Positions 35,244-44,119 of a stretch of DNA of 64,000 nt are shown piece by piece. The position numbers and the translations under genes are program-made. The DNA is from Desulfitobacterium sp050251735 (lineage in GTDB: Bacteria; Bacillota; Desulfitobacteriia; Desulfitobacteriales; Desulfitobacteriaceae), in the NCBI GenBank assembly GCA_050251735.1, contig JBFWMF010000015.1:20161-84160 (forward strand), given 5' to 3'. The first letter of the stretch is position 1. The number at the start of each line of letters is the position of its first letter. The notes beneath the pieces are model-generated. The model made no database searches. It had not been told where the DNA came from and worked only from the letters and a program-made list of their open reading frames with translations.

Positions 35244-35831
35244 TTATTCAAACAGCATACTCCAAGCACATTGAAGCAGTACCACAGCAAGTATGATATT
35301 AATAATACGGAAATGCTTTTGATACGCCTGGCTGAATATCTTACCTAAGAAAATCCAAGTTAAGGTTGCGATTGTGCCTATGGTAGCAATAATAAGTTCA
35401 AAGAGTATTAACATTTCAAGTGTTGAATAATATCGTACAACATATCCGGATAAGGCTGTTACCCCAAACAAATATATTTTGACATTCACGAATTGAAGCA
35501 TGAATCCTTTCCAGAACGACGCACTCTTTTTTTCCTCCGTTTCTATTGGTTTGCTGATCGCTACATGTATGGAAAGATACAGAATATAAGCTGCTCCAAT
35601 ATACTTCATGATCGACATTACAGGATTTAGCAATTCATTTAATCCAAAAACAAATATTGCGCAGATAATCTGAACGGCATAGTATCCTGAAAAAATCCCT
35701 AAAAACAGTTTCCGGCCTTTTGACCAGCCGTAATTGGCTACCGTATTTAATGCTAGGATGTTACCTGGCCCTGGAGTAAAGGCGTTGATTAACACATATA
35801 AAAGGAATGCTGTAACAGCTTGAGTGCTCAT
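35244..35831 (-). CDS. LysE/RhtB-family amino acid exporter
   Basis: 195 residues, six membrane helices. The N-terminal signature NAFTPGPGNILALNTVANYG is characteristic of the LysE/RhtB family. The start overlaps the metY stop (ATGA), so translation is coupled. Because metY makes homocysteine or cysteine-type products, export of a sulfur amino acid is a reasonable guess. Confidence 0.85.
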   Translation of the reverse strand: MSTQAVTAFLLYVLINAFTPGPGNILALNTVANYGWSKGRKLFLGIFSGYYAVQIICAIFVFGLNELLNPVMSIMKYIGAAYILYLSIHVAISKPIETEEKKSASFWKGFMLQFVNVKIYLFGVTALSGYVVRYYSTLEMLILFELIIATIGTIATLTWIFLGKIFSQAYQKHFRIINIILAVVLLQCAWSMLFE

Positions 35832-37114
35832 TGCAAAAATACTTCCGCACAGCGAATCTTTGCAAATGCTTTTTCCAAATCTGCAAGGATGTCCGTCACA
35901 TTTTCAAGCCCTACCGAAATACGAACCATACCCGCGTCGATACCTGCCGCAGCAAGCTGCTCATCATTAAGCTGCCGGTGTGTTTCGCTTGCAGGATGCA
36001 AGACACAGGTACGGATATCAGCAACATGGACTTCATTTGAAGCAAGCTCCAACGCGTCCATGAACCTGACGGCATTGGTTCTGCCTCCTCTGATTATGAA
36101 GGTAATGACTCCGCTGCATCCTTTCAGGTATTTCTGCGCCAATGTATGGTTTGCATCACTATTAAGCCCCGGATAAATCACCTTTTCTACCTTCTCAACA
36201 TCTTTAAGATACCTGGCAACTTTCATTGCGTTTTCGCAGTATTGTTTCATTCTTACTGCCATAGTCTCCAACCCGAGATTGAGTAAAAACGCCGAATGCG
36301 CCGCGGGATATACGCCGAAGTCCCGCATTAACTGCATCCTCGCCTTTATGATATATGCCTTATTGCCGTAAGTTTCCGTATATGAGATTCCGTGATAGGA
36401 TTCGTCCGGCTCCGTTAATCCGGGGAAACACCCTTTTGTCCAGTCAAATTTGCCGCTGTCCACAATGACGCCGCCTATCTGCACCGCATGGCCGTCCATA
36501 TATTTGCTTGTGGAGTGAATAACAATATCGGCTCCAAATTCAAACGGCTTGCATAAAATCGGAGTGGCGAATGTGTTGTCTACAATCAACGGTACATTAC
36601 GCATATGAGCGATACTGGCAAACCTTTCGATATCCAAGACCGTAAGCGCTGGATTCGCCAGGGTTTCTCCGAATACCGCTTTTGTATTTGGCTTGAAAGC
36701 ACGGAGGATTTCTTCATCGGTGGCGTCCTGATCCAAATAAATGCATTCAATCCCAAGACGCTTAAGCGTGAAAGAAAACAGATTAGTACTTCCGCCATAT
36801 ATTTGCGGTGTACTGATAAAACTGTCGCCTGCGTTGCAGATATTCAGAATCGCAAGCAAGACTGCAGCTTGACCCGAAGAAGTGCACAGCGCACCGACAC
36901 CTCCCTCGAGCTCTGCTATCTTATCCTCTACGGCCATTACCGTCGGATTGCCAAAGCGGGAATAGATCAGACTTTTCATCGGATCGTCAAATACGGCAGC
37001 GACATCATCTGTGGAATCATAAACGTAAGTCGTGCTTTGTACAATCGGTACTACTCTTGGCTCTGCATTTTTGGGATGATACCCGGCGTGCAGACATTTT
37101 GTTTCGTCTTTCAT
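35828..37114 (-). CDS. metY: O-acetylhomoserine sulfhydrylase (MetY-type PLP enzyme)
   Basis: 428 residues, ATG 37114 with GAGGGGG upstream. N-terminus ETKCLHAGYHP and blocks TTYVYDSTDDVAAVF, SGQAAVLLAILNI, LTVLDIERF, PLIVDNTFATPILC and the PLP-lysine context VIHSTSKYMDGHAVQIGG are those of the Cys/Met metabolism PLP family; the length of about 430 and the C-terminal SVGLENVTDILADL fit the MetY branch, which makes homocysteine from O-acetylhomoserine and sulfide. It is followed by the exporter gene and preceded by a LysR gene. Confidence 0.88.
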   Translation of the reverse strand: MKDETKCLHAGYHPKNAEPRVVPIVQSTTYVYDSTDDVAAVFDDPMKSLIYSRFGNPTVMAVEDKIAELEGGVGALCTSSGQAAVLLAILNICNAGDSFISTPQIYGGSTNLFSFTLKRLGIECIYLDQDATDEEILRAFKPNTKAVFGETLANPALTVLDIERFASIAHMRNVPLIVDNTFATPILCKPFEFGADIVIHSTSKYMDGHAVQIGGVIVDSGKFDWTKGCFPGLTEPDESYHGISYTETYGNKAYIIKARMQLMRDFGVYPAAHSAFLLNLGLETMAVRMKQYCENAMKVARYLKDVEKVEKVIYPGLNSDANHTLAQKYLKGCSGVITFIIRGGRTNAVRFMDALELASNEVHVADIRTCVLHPASETHRQLNDEQLAAAGIDAGMVRISVGLENVTDILADLEKAFAKIRCAEVFLQ

Positions 37115-37299
37115 GGTATGTATGCCCCCTCAATAAATGCATCTATCTTACAGATGCAATGCAATGACTCTTGCTTTATTGAAAGCATAACATAATTATT
37201 CATCTATAGAGTAACACCTATTTTATATATCGTGACATAGCTTCAACCTATAAATAGCTCCTACCGTCCTTCATCCCAGACAGCAGGAGTTCGTACGTT

Positions 37300-38205
37300 C
37301 TACATACACTTAGCATATTGGCGCAATGCTTCTATATATATCTTCCCGAGGTCAGATAAAACGGTGTCCTTGTGCACGATTGTTCCAACCTGTATCTTTT
37401 CATCTACATCCAAAGGAACAGAGATGATGTCATCACCATGAAGATATCTTGGAAATACTCCCGATGAAATCGTGTATCCGTTCAGGCCGATCAAAAAATT
37501 CACTACCGCCGCGCGGTCGCTTACTCGAATGCTCTTTTTAACTGTTCGGGTGCTTAAAATCTCTTCCGAGAAATAAAAGGCGTTATTCTGACCTTGATTA
37601 TATGAAATGCAGGGGTATTGATCCAAGTCATTCAGTTCAACTGATATTTTATTAGCCAGCGGGTGATGTTTGTAGAGAAAAACGTGAGGCTTGGCTGTAA
37701 AAAGTTCAGTATAGAACAAATTGTTTTCTTTGAGGATTTTACGGATAACGGTTTCATTATAATAGCTCAGATAGATAATTCCTATTTCACTGAATAAGGT
37801 TTTCACATCTTCAATGATTTGATAAGTGGTTGTTTCATTCAGTGCAAACTCATATTCGTCAAGGCCGAATTCCTTTACCAGTTCCACAAAGGCATTTGCA
37901 GCAAAAGTGTAGTGCTGTGTGGATATGCAAAAGCGTTGCTTCATTGGCGTGTTACTGATATATTTCGATTCCAGCAACTCAGACTGTGTCAATACCTGTC
38001 TGGCGTAACCCAGAAATTCCATGCCTTCATTTGTAATTGAGACGCCTCTGTTATTGCGGATAAAAATAGTTATATGCACTTCTTTTTCAAGCTCCATGAT
38101 TGCACTTGACAGGCTTGGCTGGGAAATAAGCAATTCTTTTGCCGCTTCATTGATAGAGCCTTTTTCTGCAACCTTTACGACATATTTTAATTGCTGCAAT
38201 GTCAT
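37300..38205 (-). CDS. LysR-family regulator, CysB/CysL-like
   Basis: 301 residues from ATG 38205 with AAGAAGGTGATCAAA. The N-terminal winged helix LQQLKYVVKVAEKGSINEAA and KELLISQPSLSSAIMELE is typical; an effector domain follows with an SYNQGQNNAFYF loop. It lies directly upstream of metY-lysE in the same direction with a 185-base gap, and so is probably their regulator. LysR proteins of this kind sense sulfur metabolites. Confidence 0.8.
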   Translation of the reverse strand: MTLQQLKYVVKVAEKGSINEAAKELLISQPSLSSAIMELEKEVHITIFIRNNRGVSITNEGMEFLGYARQVLTQSELLESKYISNTPMKQRFCISTQHYTFAANAFVELVKEFGLDEYEFALNETTTYQIIEDVKTLFSEIGIIYLSYYNETVIRKILKENNLFYTELFTAKPHVFLYKHHPLANKISVELNDLDQYPCISYNQGQNNAFYFSEEILSTRTVKKSIRVSDRAAVVNFLIGLNGYTISSGVFPRYLHGDDIISVPLDVDEKIQVGTIVHKDTVLSDLGKIYIEALRQYAKCM

Positions 38206-38888
38206 TTTGATCACCTTCTTTTATATATAAAAAGCATTATAAAATGATATATAGCCAGTCTATCATAAACATTTCAAAAACTAAACCCTCGAGGTTTCAA
38301 GTCCTTTTGCTTCATTTTTAAGCGATGGCGCTGGGGACGCGGGCTACTTTTTACTTTAATCGTTTTTTAGGGTAACATTCTCCTAAATACACGATGTCAT
38401 CTATAAAATGCCCCAAAGATCGGGCTCAAAAAACGCACTTTTTGAGCCCGATTTTTGCTCTTTTTTTGCTACAAAACCACAACATCTTGTGGTCAAACCG
38501 TCTTATTTTTCCTTTTGACCACAATTCGTCATCAGTATTATACACTCAACGTGCCTTGAGGATACAAAAAAGATGCCATATAAATCTGGTATCCCCTTGG
38601 TGGTGGGTTATATTTCAGAAACCATTGCCTGGACAGGCCACTTTTTTAGTGTTTCGGCACCTGCTTTTGCTTAACAATTAAAGTTAATTGTAAGCAATAA
38701 AACCTTCAAAAGAGTGCTTAACTCTTGAAGGCTTTATTCGATACAATTTTGTCATTTCATGGATACTCCAAGTATTTTTATAGTTTTGAGTAGTTTAGTC
38801 CAGTGAATCGGGTACCTATTGCTTCCGTGTATTTTCAATGATTTCCCGTTAAGGAAAGATACAATCAGTTCCCACTGTATTTGTCAAT
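38206..38888. other. Gene-free region with two terminators
   Basis: No supported gene in about 680 bases. It holds the strong hairpin terminator at 38419-38456 and a second hairpin at 38703-38731 (CCTTCAAAAGAGT with ACTCTTGAAGG). The pair GTGGTCAAACCG and TTTTGACCACAA near 38490-38524 looks like a leftover of IS ends. Confidence 0.5.
38419..38456 (+). terminator. Strong rho-independent terminator
   Basis: ATCGGGCTCAAAAA and TTTTTGAGCCCGAT pair perfectly (14 bp) around ACGCAC and are followed by TTTTGCTCTTTTTTT. No plus-strand gene precedes it now, so its gene was probably lost. Confidence 0.8.
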
Positions 38889-38925
38889 CTAAAAGTTGAC
38901 CACCTTGATAACCTAAAAGTTGACC
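38889..38925. repeat. IS21-type end repeats
   Basis: CTAAAAGTTGACC occurs at 38889-38901 and 38913-38925. Multiple short repeats of this kind at the ends are typical for IS21-family elements, and the three minus-strand genes up to 39979 with IstB belong to such an element. Confidence 0.6.
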
Positions 38926-39100
38926 TCCCCTGGCAAAAAAAAATGGGGTTTAATACCTGCGAAAGTTTAAAAAGCAGTTTTCTCTGGAGAGAAATTGCGC
39001 GTGTAAAATCGAAGTGAAGACGTAGTCTGAATGTAGATTTTACACGCGCCGCGAAAAAATAGTCCCCTAACGCATTGGAAACATTGACCACCCCTTGAGG

Positions 39101-39442
39101 TTACCCATATACAACTCGCCTATGTCCTTGTGGGTAAAATGTAGTTACCATTTCGTTCATCGAGACGGAATCCATTTGAGCACAACTAGCAGGACAAGGA
39201 AAGGAAGCACTTGTCATAAGATCGGGATGATCAAAAACCCCCATGACCTCATCGCAATCGCCACAATACAATTCATAGGCTTGCTCAAGTTTCTCTTCTT
39301 CCACCATCCGAAAGAGTATTTCTTCTACAAGTGCTACTTCGCAATACAACAGTTGGGCAATTTTAGAAGGATAAATAGCTGGTACATTATTTCTGAGCAA
39401 TATTTGAATGAGATGGTTGATGTCGTTATTGAGTTTATTCAC
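39101..39442 (-). CDS. IS21-associated accessory protein, unknown
   Basis: 113 residues from GTG 39442 with TTGGAGGGAATTAA. A helical N-terminus (YPSKIAQLLYCEVALVEEILF) reads like a winged-helix piece; four cysteines follow in YCGDCDEV and FPCPASCAQ. It lies downstream of istB and the DUF5348 gene within the same IS21-type remnant. Function unknown. Confidence 0.55.
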   Translation of the reverse strand: MNKLNNDINHLIQILLRNNVPAIYPSKIAQLLYCEVALVEEILFRMVEEEKLEQAYELYCGDCDEVMGVFDHPDLMTSASFPCPASCAQMDSVSMNEMVTTFYPQGHRRVVYG

Positions 39443-39504
39443 TTAATTCCCTCCAATTTAGATGTGTTTCATACTGGATTAGGGCAAGGTGCTAATCAAT
39501 GATC

Positions 39505-39729
39505 TCACATGCTCACGCTGTAAACAGTCGTTGGACGCAGAATGAAAGGAGTTTCCTGAACAATGACATACCAGTTAGCATCTAACTCCAATCGGCATGA
39601 GAGCAAAGTTTTTCCTATATGCAGCAGAAAAGATTCGCCACAGTGTAAGGGATACAGCCGCCCATTTAGTTTGACACACCACTGGTCTTGCTCATGGTTA
39701 TAGTGTATCGTCGTCTTTCTACTCACCAC
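39505..39729 (-). CDS. DUF5348-like IS accessory protein
   Basis: 74 residues, GTG 39729, overlapping the istB stop by 11 bases. HYNHEQDQWCVKLNGRLYPLHCGES followed by NWYVIV is the beta-barrel-like pattern I recall as DUF5348, commonly found next to istB. No catalytic motif. Confidence 0.6.
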   Translation of the reverse strand: MVSRKTTIHYNHEQDQWCVKLNGRLYPLHCGESFLLHIGKTLLSCRLELDANWYVIVQETPFILRPTTVYSVSM

Positions 39730-39979
39730 TTGACACCCCCTCTAAACGGCTTAAACGCTCACGGAATCGGTGTGATTCGCCTTCAAATACAAGGATGTGA
39801 GAATGGTGGGTCAGTCGATCCAAGAGTGCTGTGGTTAAAGCGGGGTCTCCAAACACTTCGATCCAGCGAGAAAACTCCAAATTAGAGGTAATAATAAGGC
39901 TTCCGCGTTCATAACGTTGAGAAATAAACTGGAAGAGAAGCTTGCCGCCTTCTCCCAAAGGAATATATCCGAGTTCATC
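39719..39979 (-). pseudogene. istB: istB, C-terminal part (split by RIT element)
   Basis: Reads DELGYIPLGEGGKLLFQF, then SLIITSNLEFSRW and ALLDRLTHHSHILVF, the second half of the IS21 helper ATPase IstB from Walker B on. It stops abruptly at the RIT left end (39980). The missing upstream part continues on the other side at 43441. Split, so inactive. Confidence 0.8.
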
Positions 39980-40011
39980 TTATGGAAAGCGAAATGTTAT
40001 GTAAAGTTAAA
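39980..40011. repeat. RIT left terminal inverted repeat
   Basis: 32 bp starting TTATGGAAAGCGAAATG and continuing TTATGTAAAGTTAAA; exact inverse complement of 43377-43408. It contains two related 10-mers 17 bp apart. Confidence 0.9.
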
Positions 40012-40068
40012 TGCTTAATACCCCAACTTAGGCGCTTTTTCATCTCATCTAACTTTGCATAACAAAAC

Positions 40069-41085
40069 TCATATTACGGTCTTGAGCCAATCTAGTAAGT
40101 CTTTCTTTTCCTTAGTTGTAAACTTTTCTTGTGGAAGAACTTTATCGCTGGCTTCTTCAATCGCCTTTCTTTTGACTTCCGGATTAGATTTTGCGTAAAT
40201 TTCAGTGGTGGTAACAGATGAATGCCCTAAGAAGTCTCTAATATAAATTAAATTAACTCCACCTTGCAACAAATGCATTGCCTTACTGTGGCGAAGTACA
40301 TGGGGTGACATTTTATCTGGAAATAAGTCTTTATGCTCAAATCTTGCCCGTTCTACATATTTATTAAGTATATAGGACAATCCAGCCCTTGTTAGTTTTT
40401 CGTTCTTCTTATTGAAAAACAATGGATCTGATGCTTTTCTCTCAGCAAGCAGATCAGAGTCATTCATATATTTTTTAAGAATGCTCATGGCTTGAGGCAT
40501 TAAAGGGATAATCCTCGTCTTGTTTCCTTTGCCTATTAATCGAATTGTCGCAGGCGTTTTTATCCGTATGTCGTTTACTCTTAAGTCTGCTATTTCCTGA
40601 ACTCTGGCACCCGTGTCATACATCAATGCAAGAACTGCTAAATCCCTGCGTTCTGACTTGAGATTTGTGTCCGGTGTTGAAAGCAGTGCTTTAATTCCTT
40701 CGATTGATAGATAATTCATCACGGGTGCTGCTGTCTTTTTAGCTTTAATCGCTAGTATTAAACTACACATTTCCATGTACTCTGGTGCCTCAAACTGCAC
40801 ATACCTGAAAAAGGCTTGAAGAGCAGCAAGACGCTGGTTTCTTGTCGATGGAGAATGCTTTTTGCGATACTCTAGCCAGCTTAGAAAGTCTTCTATCATA
40901 TTTCTGTTAATGCGGGATAAGTCTATTTTTTCTGGCCTTATTTTCAGTTCATCATGGCAATATCTTAGGAAAATAGAAAAAGTATCTCTATAAGCTTTAA
41001 TGGTATTGCTGCTGTAACCTGTCCGGGTTGGTATATATTTCAAAAAATAAGCCGATAAATAAGATGCAAAATCATTATTCTTCAT
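40069..41085 (-). CDS. RIT tyrosine recombinase, third gene
   Basis: 338 residues from ATG 41085 (GAGGGGGTGTACC upstream). N-terminal SAM-like domain, then the catalytic core with Arg in DTGARVQEIADLRVND, HVLRHSKAMHLLQ (H-x-x-R), and the nucleophile Tyr in LGHSSVTTTEIYAKSN. All residues of the active site are present. Its start overlaps the previous gene by 11 bases. Confidence 0.9.
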   Translation of the reverse strand: MKNNDFASYLSAYFLKYIPTRTGYSSNTIKAYRDTFSIFLRYCHDELKIRPEKIDLSRINRNMIEDFLSWLEYRKKHSPSTRNQRLAALQAFFRYVQFEAPEYMEMCSLILAIKAKKTAAPVMNYLSIEGIKALLSTPDTNLKSERRDLAVLALMYDTGARVQEIADLRVNDIRIKTPATIRLIGKGNKTRIIPLMPQAMSILKKYMNDSDLLAERKASDPLFFNKKNEKLTRAGLSYILNKYVERARFEHKDLFPDKMSPHVLRHSKAMHLLQGGVNLIYIRDFLGHSSVTTTEIYAKSNPEVKRKAIEEASDKVLPQEKFTTKEKKDLLDWLKTVI

Positions 41086-42064
41086 GGTACACCCCCTCTG
41101 GAAAAACATCCCTATACAGGGGAGCTACTGTATTGATGAGGCCGCCAAATGCTTCTTCAGTGAGTCTCAAATACTTTTCTGTACTTTCAATTCCACGATG
41201 TCCTAAATAAGTACTCAGGATGGGAAGTGTACAATAAATATCTTGTCCTTCCTTAACCATCTTTTCCAGAGCATGAACCGCATAAGTGTGCCGGAAATCG
41301 TGGACACGTGGACCGACTGTCCCTTCAGGAAATATGCCAGCGATCTTCATAAACTGTTTAAACTTTATATAAACAGGTGTGTTATTATACATTCCTGCGT
41401 CCCTAGATGGGTAAAAGTAACCGTCGCTGCTCATATCAAAACCCATGTTTTCTGCATAGCGCCTACAGTAAGCGGTCAGTGACCAGGACATAGGGATTAG
41501 CCGACTCGTACTGTTCTTAGCTTTGGTTATGGTTAATACGCCATTTTCAAGGTCAATATCCTTCTTTTTCAGCGATAGCGCTTCATTGATTCGCAAACCA
41601 CACCCATATAACATGCGGAAAAGCATCGGATAAATTAGGTGATAATACTTACTCCTTCGGATAATGGGCAAGTGATCGACAACGTTAAAAATGCGATTTA
41701 TCTCATTATGCGTGAAAATATATGGGGTGAAAGTTTTGGCTATCGGCACCAGTTCAGCTGGATAAACATAAAAGATGAACCCAATTTTGTTCATGAATAA
41801 AGCGAACTGACGAATGAGGCACATCCGCATATGCTGTGTCTTGATGGACTCCATATCCTGTCGAGATACATAATCTTCCACCATTTTCTTAGTTAATAGG
41901 GGAGATGGAAGGTTATACCTTTTGAAGTAATTATCCATTTGCCTTAATGTGTAAAAAGACGACTCCCCAAATTTGAATCCCTGATCTCTTTTGTAACTTA
42001 CATATCGAGAACAGTAATCTTTAAACGGTCCAGTAAAAACAAAGTGCTTTTCATGGCTCTTCAT
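41075..42064 (-). CDS. RIT tyrosine recombinase, second gene
   Basis: 329 residues from ATG 42064 (GGAGGTGCCGA upstream), overlapping the first gene by 14 bases. Active-site pieces: YGCGLRINEALSLKKKD, VHDFRHTYAVHAL and LGHRGIESTEKYLRLT, all intact. The three recombinases of RIT elements are thought to act together. Confidence 0.9.
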   Translation of the reverse strand: MKSHEKHFVFTGPFKDYCSRYVSYKRDQGFKFGESSFYTLRQMDNYFKRYNLPSPLLTKKMVEDYVSRQDMESIKTQHMRMCLIRQFALFMNKIGFIFYVYPAELVPIAKTFTPYIFTHNEINRIFNVVDHLPIIRRSKYYHLIYPMLFRMLYGCGLRINEALSLKKKDIDLENGVLTITKAKNSTSRLIPMSWSLTAYCRRYAENMGFDMSSDGYFYPSRDAGMYNNTPVYIKFKQFMKIAGIFPEGTVGPRVHDFRHTYAVHALEKMVKEGQDIYCTLPILSTYLGHRGIESTEKYLRLTEEAFGGLINTVAPLYRDVFPEGVYHEE

Positions 42065-43274
42065 TCGGCACCTCCAAGGCAACAGTGCGGAGTTGTTGAA
42101 TATCAACTCGCAGATAAAGTTTTGTAGTGCTTGAATTTTCATGGCCCAGAATCCCGGTAATGACTGGATACGGGATGCGATTTTGCAAAAGATTACTTGC
42201 CATGCTATGCCTCATTGAGTGCAGACCATGTTTTCTCTTGTTCACGTTTGTACCTGCCATCGTCATATATTTATTAATAACGTAATAAAATACATTCATT
42301 TCTGTAAACGGTTGAAAGGGGGCCCTTTGTCTTATAAAAATATGGGCGTCGTCCACTTCGGGACGGCTATTGCGCATATAATCGGCTAGAGCGTATTTCA
42401 ATTCCTCTGTTAGCGGTAGTTGTAGGAGATTCTTTGTTTTTTGTTGAACCAATTCAATCGTACTACGGCTCCACTTAATATTTTCAAACTTCAGTCGGTT
42501 AATATCGCCAGCACGCATGCCAAGTTGGACAGCCAAAACCAAAATGAGATAATCCCTACGCCCAATTAACGTACTTCTATCGACCTGACAAAGGATAGAG
42601 TGGACTTCGTCCGGTGAGTAGTAAGAAGGAAGTCTTTCATATTTATTACTAAAAATGATGGGGAACAAGGTGTTCAAAGGTTCTTTAACATAACCCTCTG
42701 AATGGAGGAACTGCAAGAAACCTCTTAAGATAAATAGGATTCCTGATCGGGTCGCTTGCCTGTATTTGTCTAAAGTATGAAGGTACAACAAAACTTCATG
42801 TGAGGTCAGGTCTGTAATTTCTATAATTTCCTGTTCATCGAGAAAGTTTAAAAAACGGATTAGTGTTATTCTTTTCCCTTCAATTGTTCTTCTGGTCAAG
42901 TTCACTCTTTGTTGTTGACTTTCATAATTGTTTAATAGATCCTGAAACTGTGGTGGTGCTTGTCTCCTCGGTCTTTGATGGCAGATTAGAGAGCGGTCAT
43001 GTTCTAATATCTCTTCTAAAGCAGTGATTGTCCGTACTTTAAAAACCTGGGAGGCGGTGAGGTCTATACCCGCCTTAATTCCGTAGAATTCCTCTAAAAA
43101 TCTTCTGCCTAGCTCGTTTGAGTAATAGCCGTATCCTTTATTCTTAGCGTAGCTTGAGAGGTGTTTCCATTTTAGGATATAGCGATATTTTGTCCCTTCG
43201 GCATAACCAAGTTCAGTTAGTTGGTTCTTAGCCCTGCAAATTAAATCGTTCAATAAAATAGTGGTGTGCTCCAT
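42051..43274 (-). CDS. RIT tyrosine recombinase, first gene
   Basis: 407 residues from ATG 43274 (GGAGGAGGTATGGT upstream), the longest of the trio. Active-site pieces: QLGMRAGDINRLKFEN, HGLHSMRHSMASNLL and LGHENSSTTKLYLRVD, intact. The additional N-terminal domain (LTELGYAEGTKYRYILKW) may carry target recognition. Confidence 0.9.
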   Translation of the reverse strand: MEHTTILLNDLICRAKNQLTELGYAEGTKYRYILKWKHLSSYAKNKGYGYYSNELGRRFLEEFYGIKAGIDLTASQVFKVRTITALEEILEHDRSLICHQRPRRQAPPQFQDLLNNYESQQQRVNLTRRTIEGKRITLIRFLNFLDEQEIIEITDLTSHEVLLYLHTLDKYRQATRSGILFILRGFLQFLHSEGYVKEPLNTLFPIIFSNKYERLPSYYSPDEVHSILCQVDRSTLIGRRDYLILVLAVQLGMRAGDINRLKFENIKWSRSTIELVQQKTKNLLQLPLTEELKYALADYMRNSRPEVDDAHIFIRQRAPFQPFTEMNVFYYVINKYMTMAGTNVNKRKHGLHSMRHSMASNLLQNRIPYPVITGILGHENSSTTKLYLRVDIQQLRTVALEVPNEEP

Positions 43275-43376
43275 ACCATACCTCCTCCAAATTGGAACGT
43301 TCATACACCACTATAATAATTGAGATATTATGCAAAGTTAAATAGGAAAAAATGTGAATATACCACTGGTTTCATG

Positions 43377-43408
43377 TTTAACTTTACATAACATTTCGCT
43401 TTCCATAA
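43377..43408. repeat. RIT right terminal inverted repeat
   Basis: Exact inverse complement of the left end. It is followed by GATGAA, which makes the repeat effectively 38 bp, because TTCATC precedes the left end. Confidence 0.9.
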
Positions 43409-43414
43409 GATGAA

Positions 43415-43434
43415 TTATGGAAAGCTTTTCATAA
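43415..43434. repeat. 20-bp palindrome TTATGGAAAGCTTTTCATAA
   Basis: It consists of the outermost RIT 10-mer TTATGGAAAG joined to a near inverse of itself, flanked by GATGAA and TTCATC. It looks like two RIT tips fused without the body, a likely scar of excision or an aborted insertion at the same target. Confidence 0.7.
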
Positions 43435-43440
43435 TTCATC

Positions 43441-43606
43441 AAGAATAACTAAATCATACTTATTCCAGTTTTTTAGATAACGGGGAAGACGGTATTCCGA
43501 TTCGGCTTGCTGCAACTCCTGGATAAGTTGCATAACAGGTATAAAACGTACCCGATACCCCTGTTGCATGACCCCCATGCCGAGAGCAATAGCAATATGA
43601 CTTTTT
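43441..43606 (-). pseudogene. istB: istB, middle part from Walker A to Walker B
   Basis: On the minus strand it reads KSHIAIALGMGVMQQGYRV, then EYRLPRYLKNWNKYDLVILDEL, the piece missing from 39719-39979. The frame begins at the Lys-Ser of the Walker A GKS, where the palindrome at 43610 cuts it. The first half of the gene and istA are absent. Confidence 0.8.
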
Positions 43607-43609
43607 CAG

Positions 43610-43629
43610 TTATGTAAAGCTTTACATAA
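43610..43629. repeat. Perfect 20-bp palindrome TTATGTAAAGCTTTACATAA
   Basis: It is the inner RIT 10-mer TTATGTAAAG fused to its exact inverse. It joins two istB fragments head to head, each cut at the Walker A GKS codons. Not explained by IS21 itself. Confidence 0.8.
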
Positions 43630-43630
43630 A

Positions 43631-44041
43631 GGAAAATCTCATTTGGCCACTACGCTAGGTTATTTGGCTCTTCAGAAAGGTTATGCTGTAGCATTTCTTC
43701 GCCTGGATGAATTGATCAAAATACTTAAAACAGCCGAAATTACGGCGTCATCAAGGAGAAAGCTTAATTATCTGTATAAAGCGGATCTTATCGTAATCGA
43801 TGAAGTTGGGTTCTTGCCCGTGAGTAAAACTGAATCCAATCTATTTTTCACATTCATAGCAGCTATGCACGAAAAAACTTCGCTTATTATTACGTCTAAT
43901 AAAGGTTTCAGTGAATGGAGTGGTTTCTTGGGGGATGAAGTCATTACAACAGCTATCTTGGATCGGTTAGTCTACAAGTGTGAGATTTTCAACATGACTG
44001 GTGAAGGCTACCGGCTAAAGAACCGAAAGACTATTCTCTAA
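43631..44041 (+). pseudogene. istB: istB fragment of a second IS21-type element
   Basis: Starts directly at GKSHLATTLGYL (Walker A) after the palindrome and runs to the natural end, with DLIVIDEVGFLPVSKTE and SLIITSNKGFSEW. The protein is clearly different from the minus-strand istB, so two different IS21 copies are involved. N-terminal half is missing. IS-end-like sequence follows to about 44100. Confidence 0.8.
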
Positions 44042-44119
44042 TTCACCGCTAAAAACAAGATGAAGGCGGTCAAAAAACCGATCAACTTGTGGCCAAAAAA
44101 CGATCATTTTACTTGACCG

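Larger units (their letters stand above)
39980..43408 (-). mobile_element. RIT element (recombinase in trio)
   Basis: A 3.43-kb unit bounded by perfect 32-bp inverted repeats and holding only three overlapping tyrosine recombinase genes in one direction, the definition of a RIT element. It is inserted in istB between codons of the DEL motif near Walker B. Left flank is TTCATC; on the right GATGAA, then a 20-bp palindrome, then TTCATC again. Each end has an outer pair TTATGGAAAG/TTATGTAAAG and, about 45-60 bases further in, an inverted AACTTTGCATAA, probably recombinase binding sites. Confidence 0.85.

Noticed and set aside
37115..37299. Possible SAM or T-box riboswitch before metY
   Set aside because: The 185 bases are A+T-rich and lack the conserved helices of either class and a terminator; a LysR gene upstream explains regulation better.
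38849..39091. 80-codon minus-strand frame with repeated RSTFRLSRWSTFRL
   Set aside because: The repetition comes from IS21 end repeats read as protein; not a gene.
39505..39729. C-terminal ...VYSVSM as a further member of the element's Met tail
   Set aside because: The protein belongs to an IS21 remnant outside the conjugative block and lacks the charged segment before the tail; probably chance.
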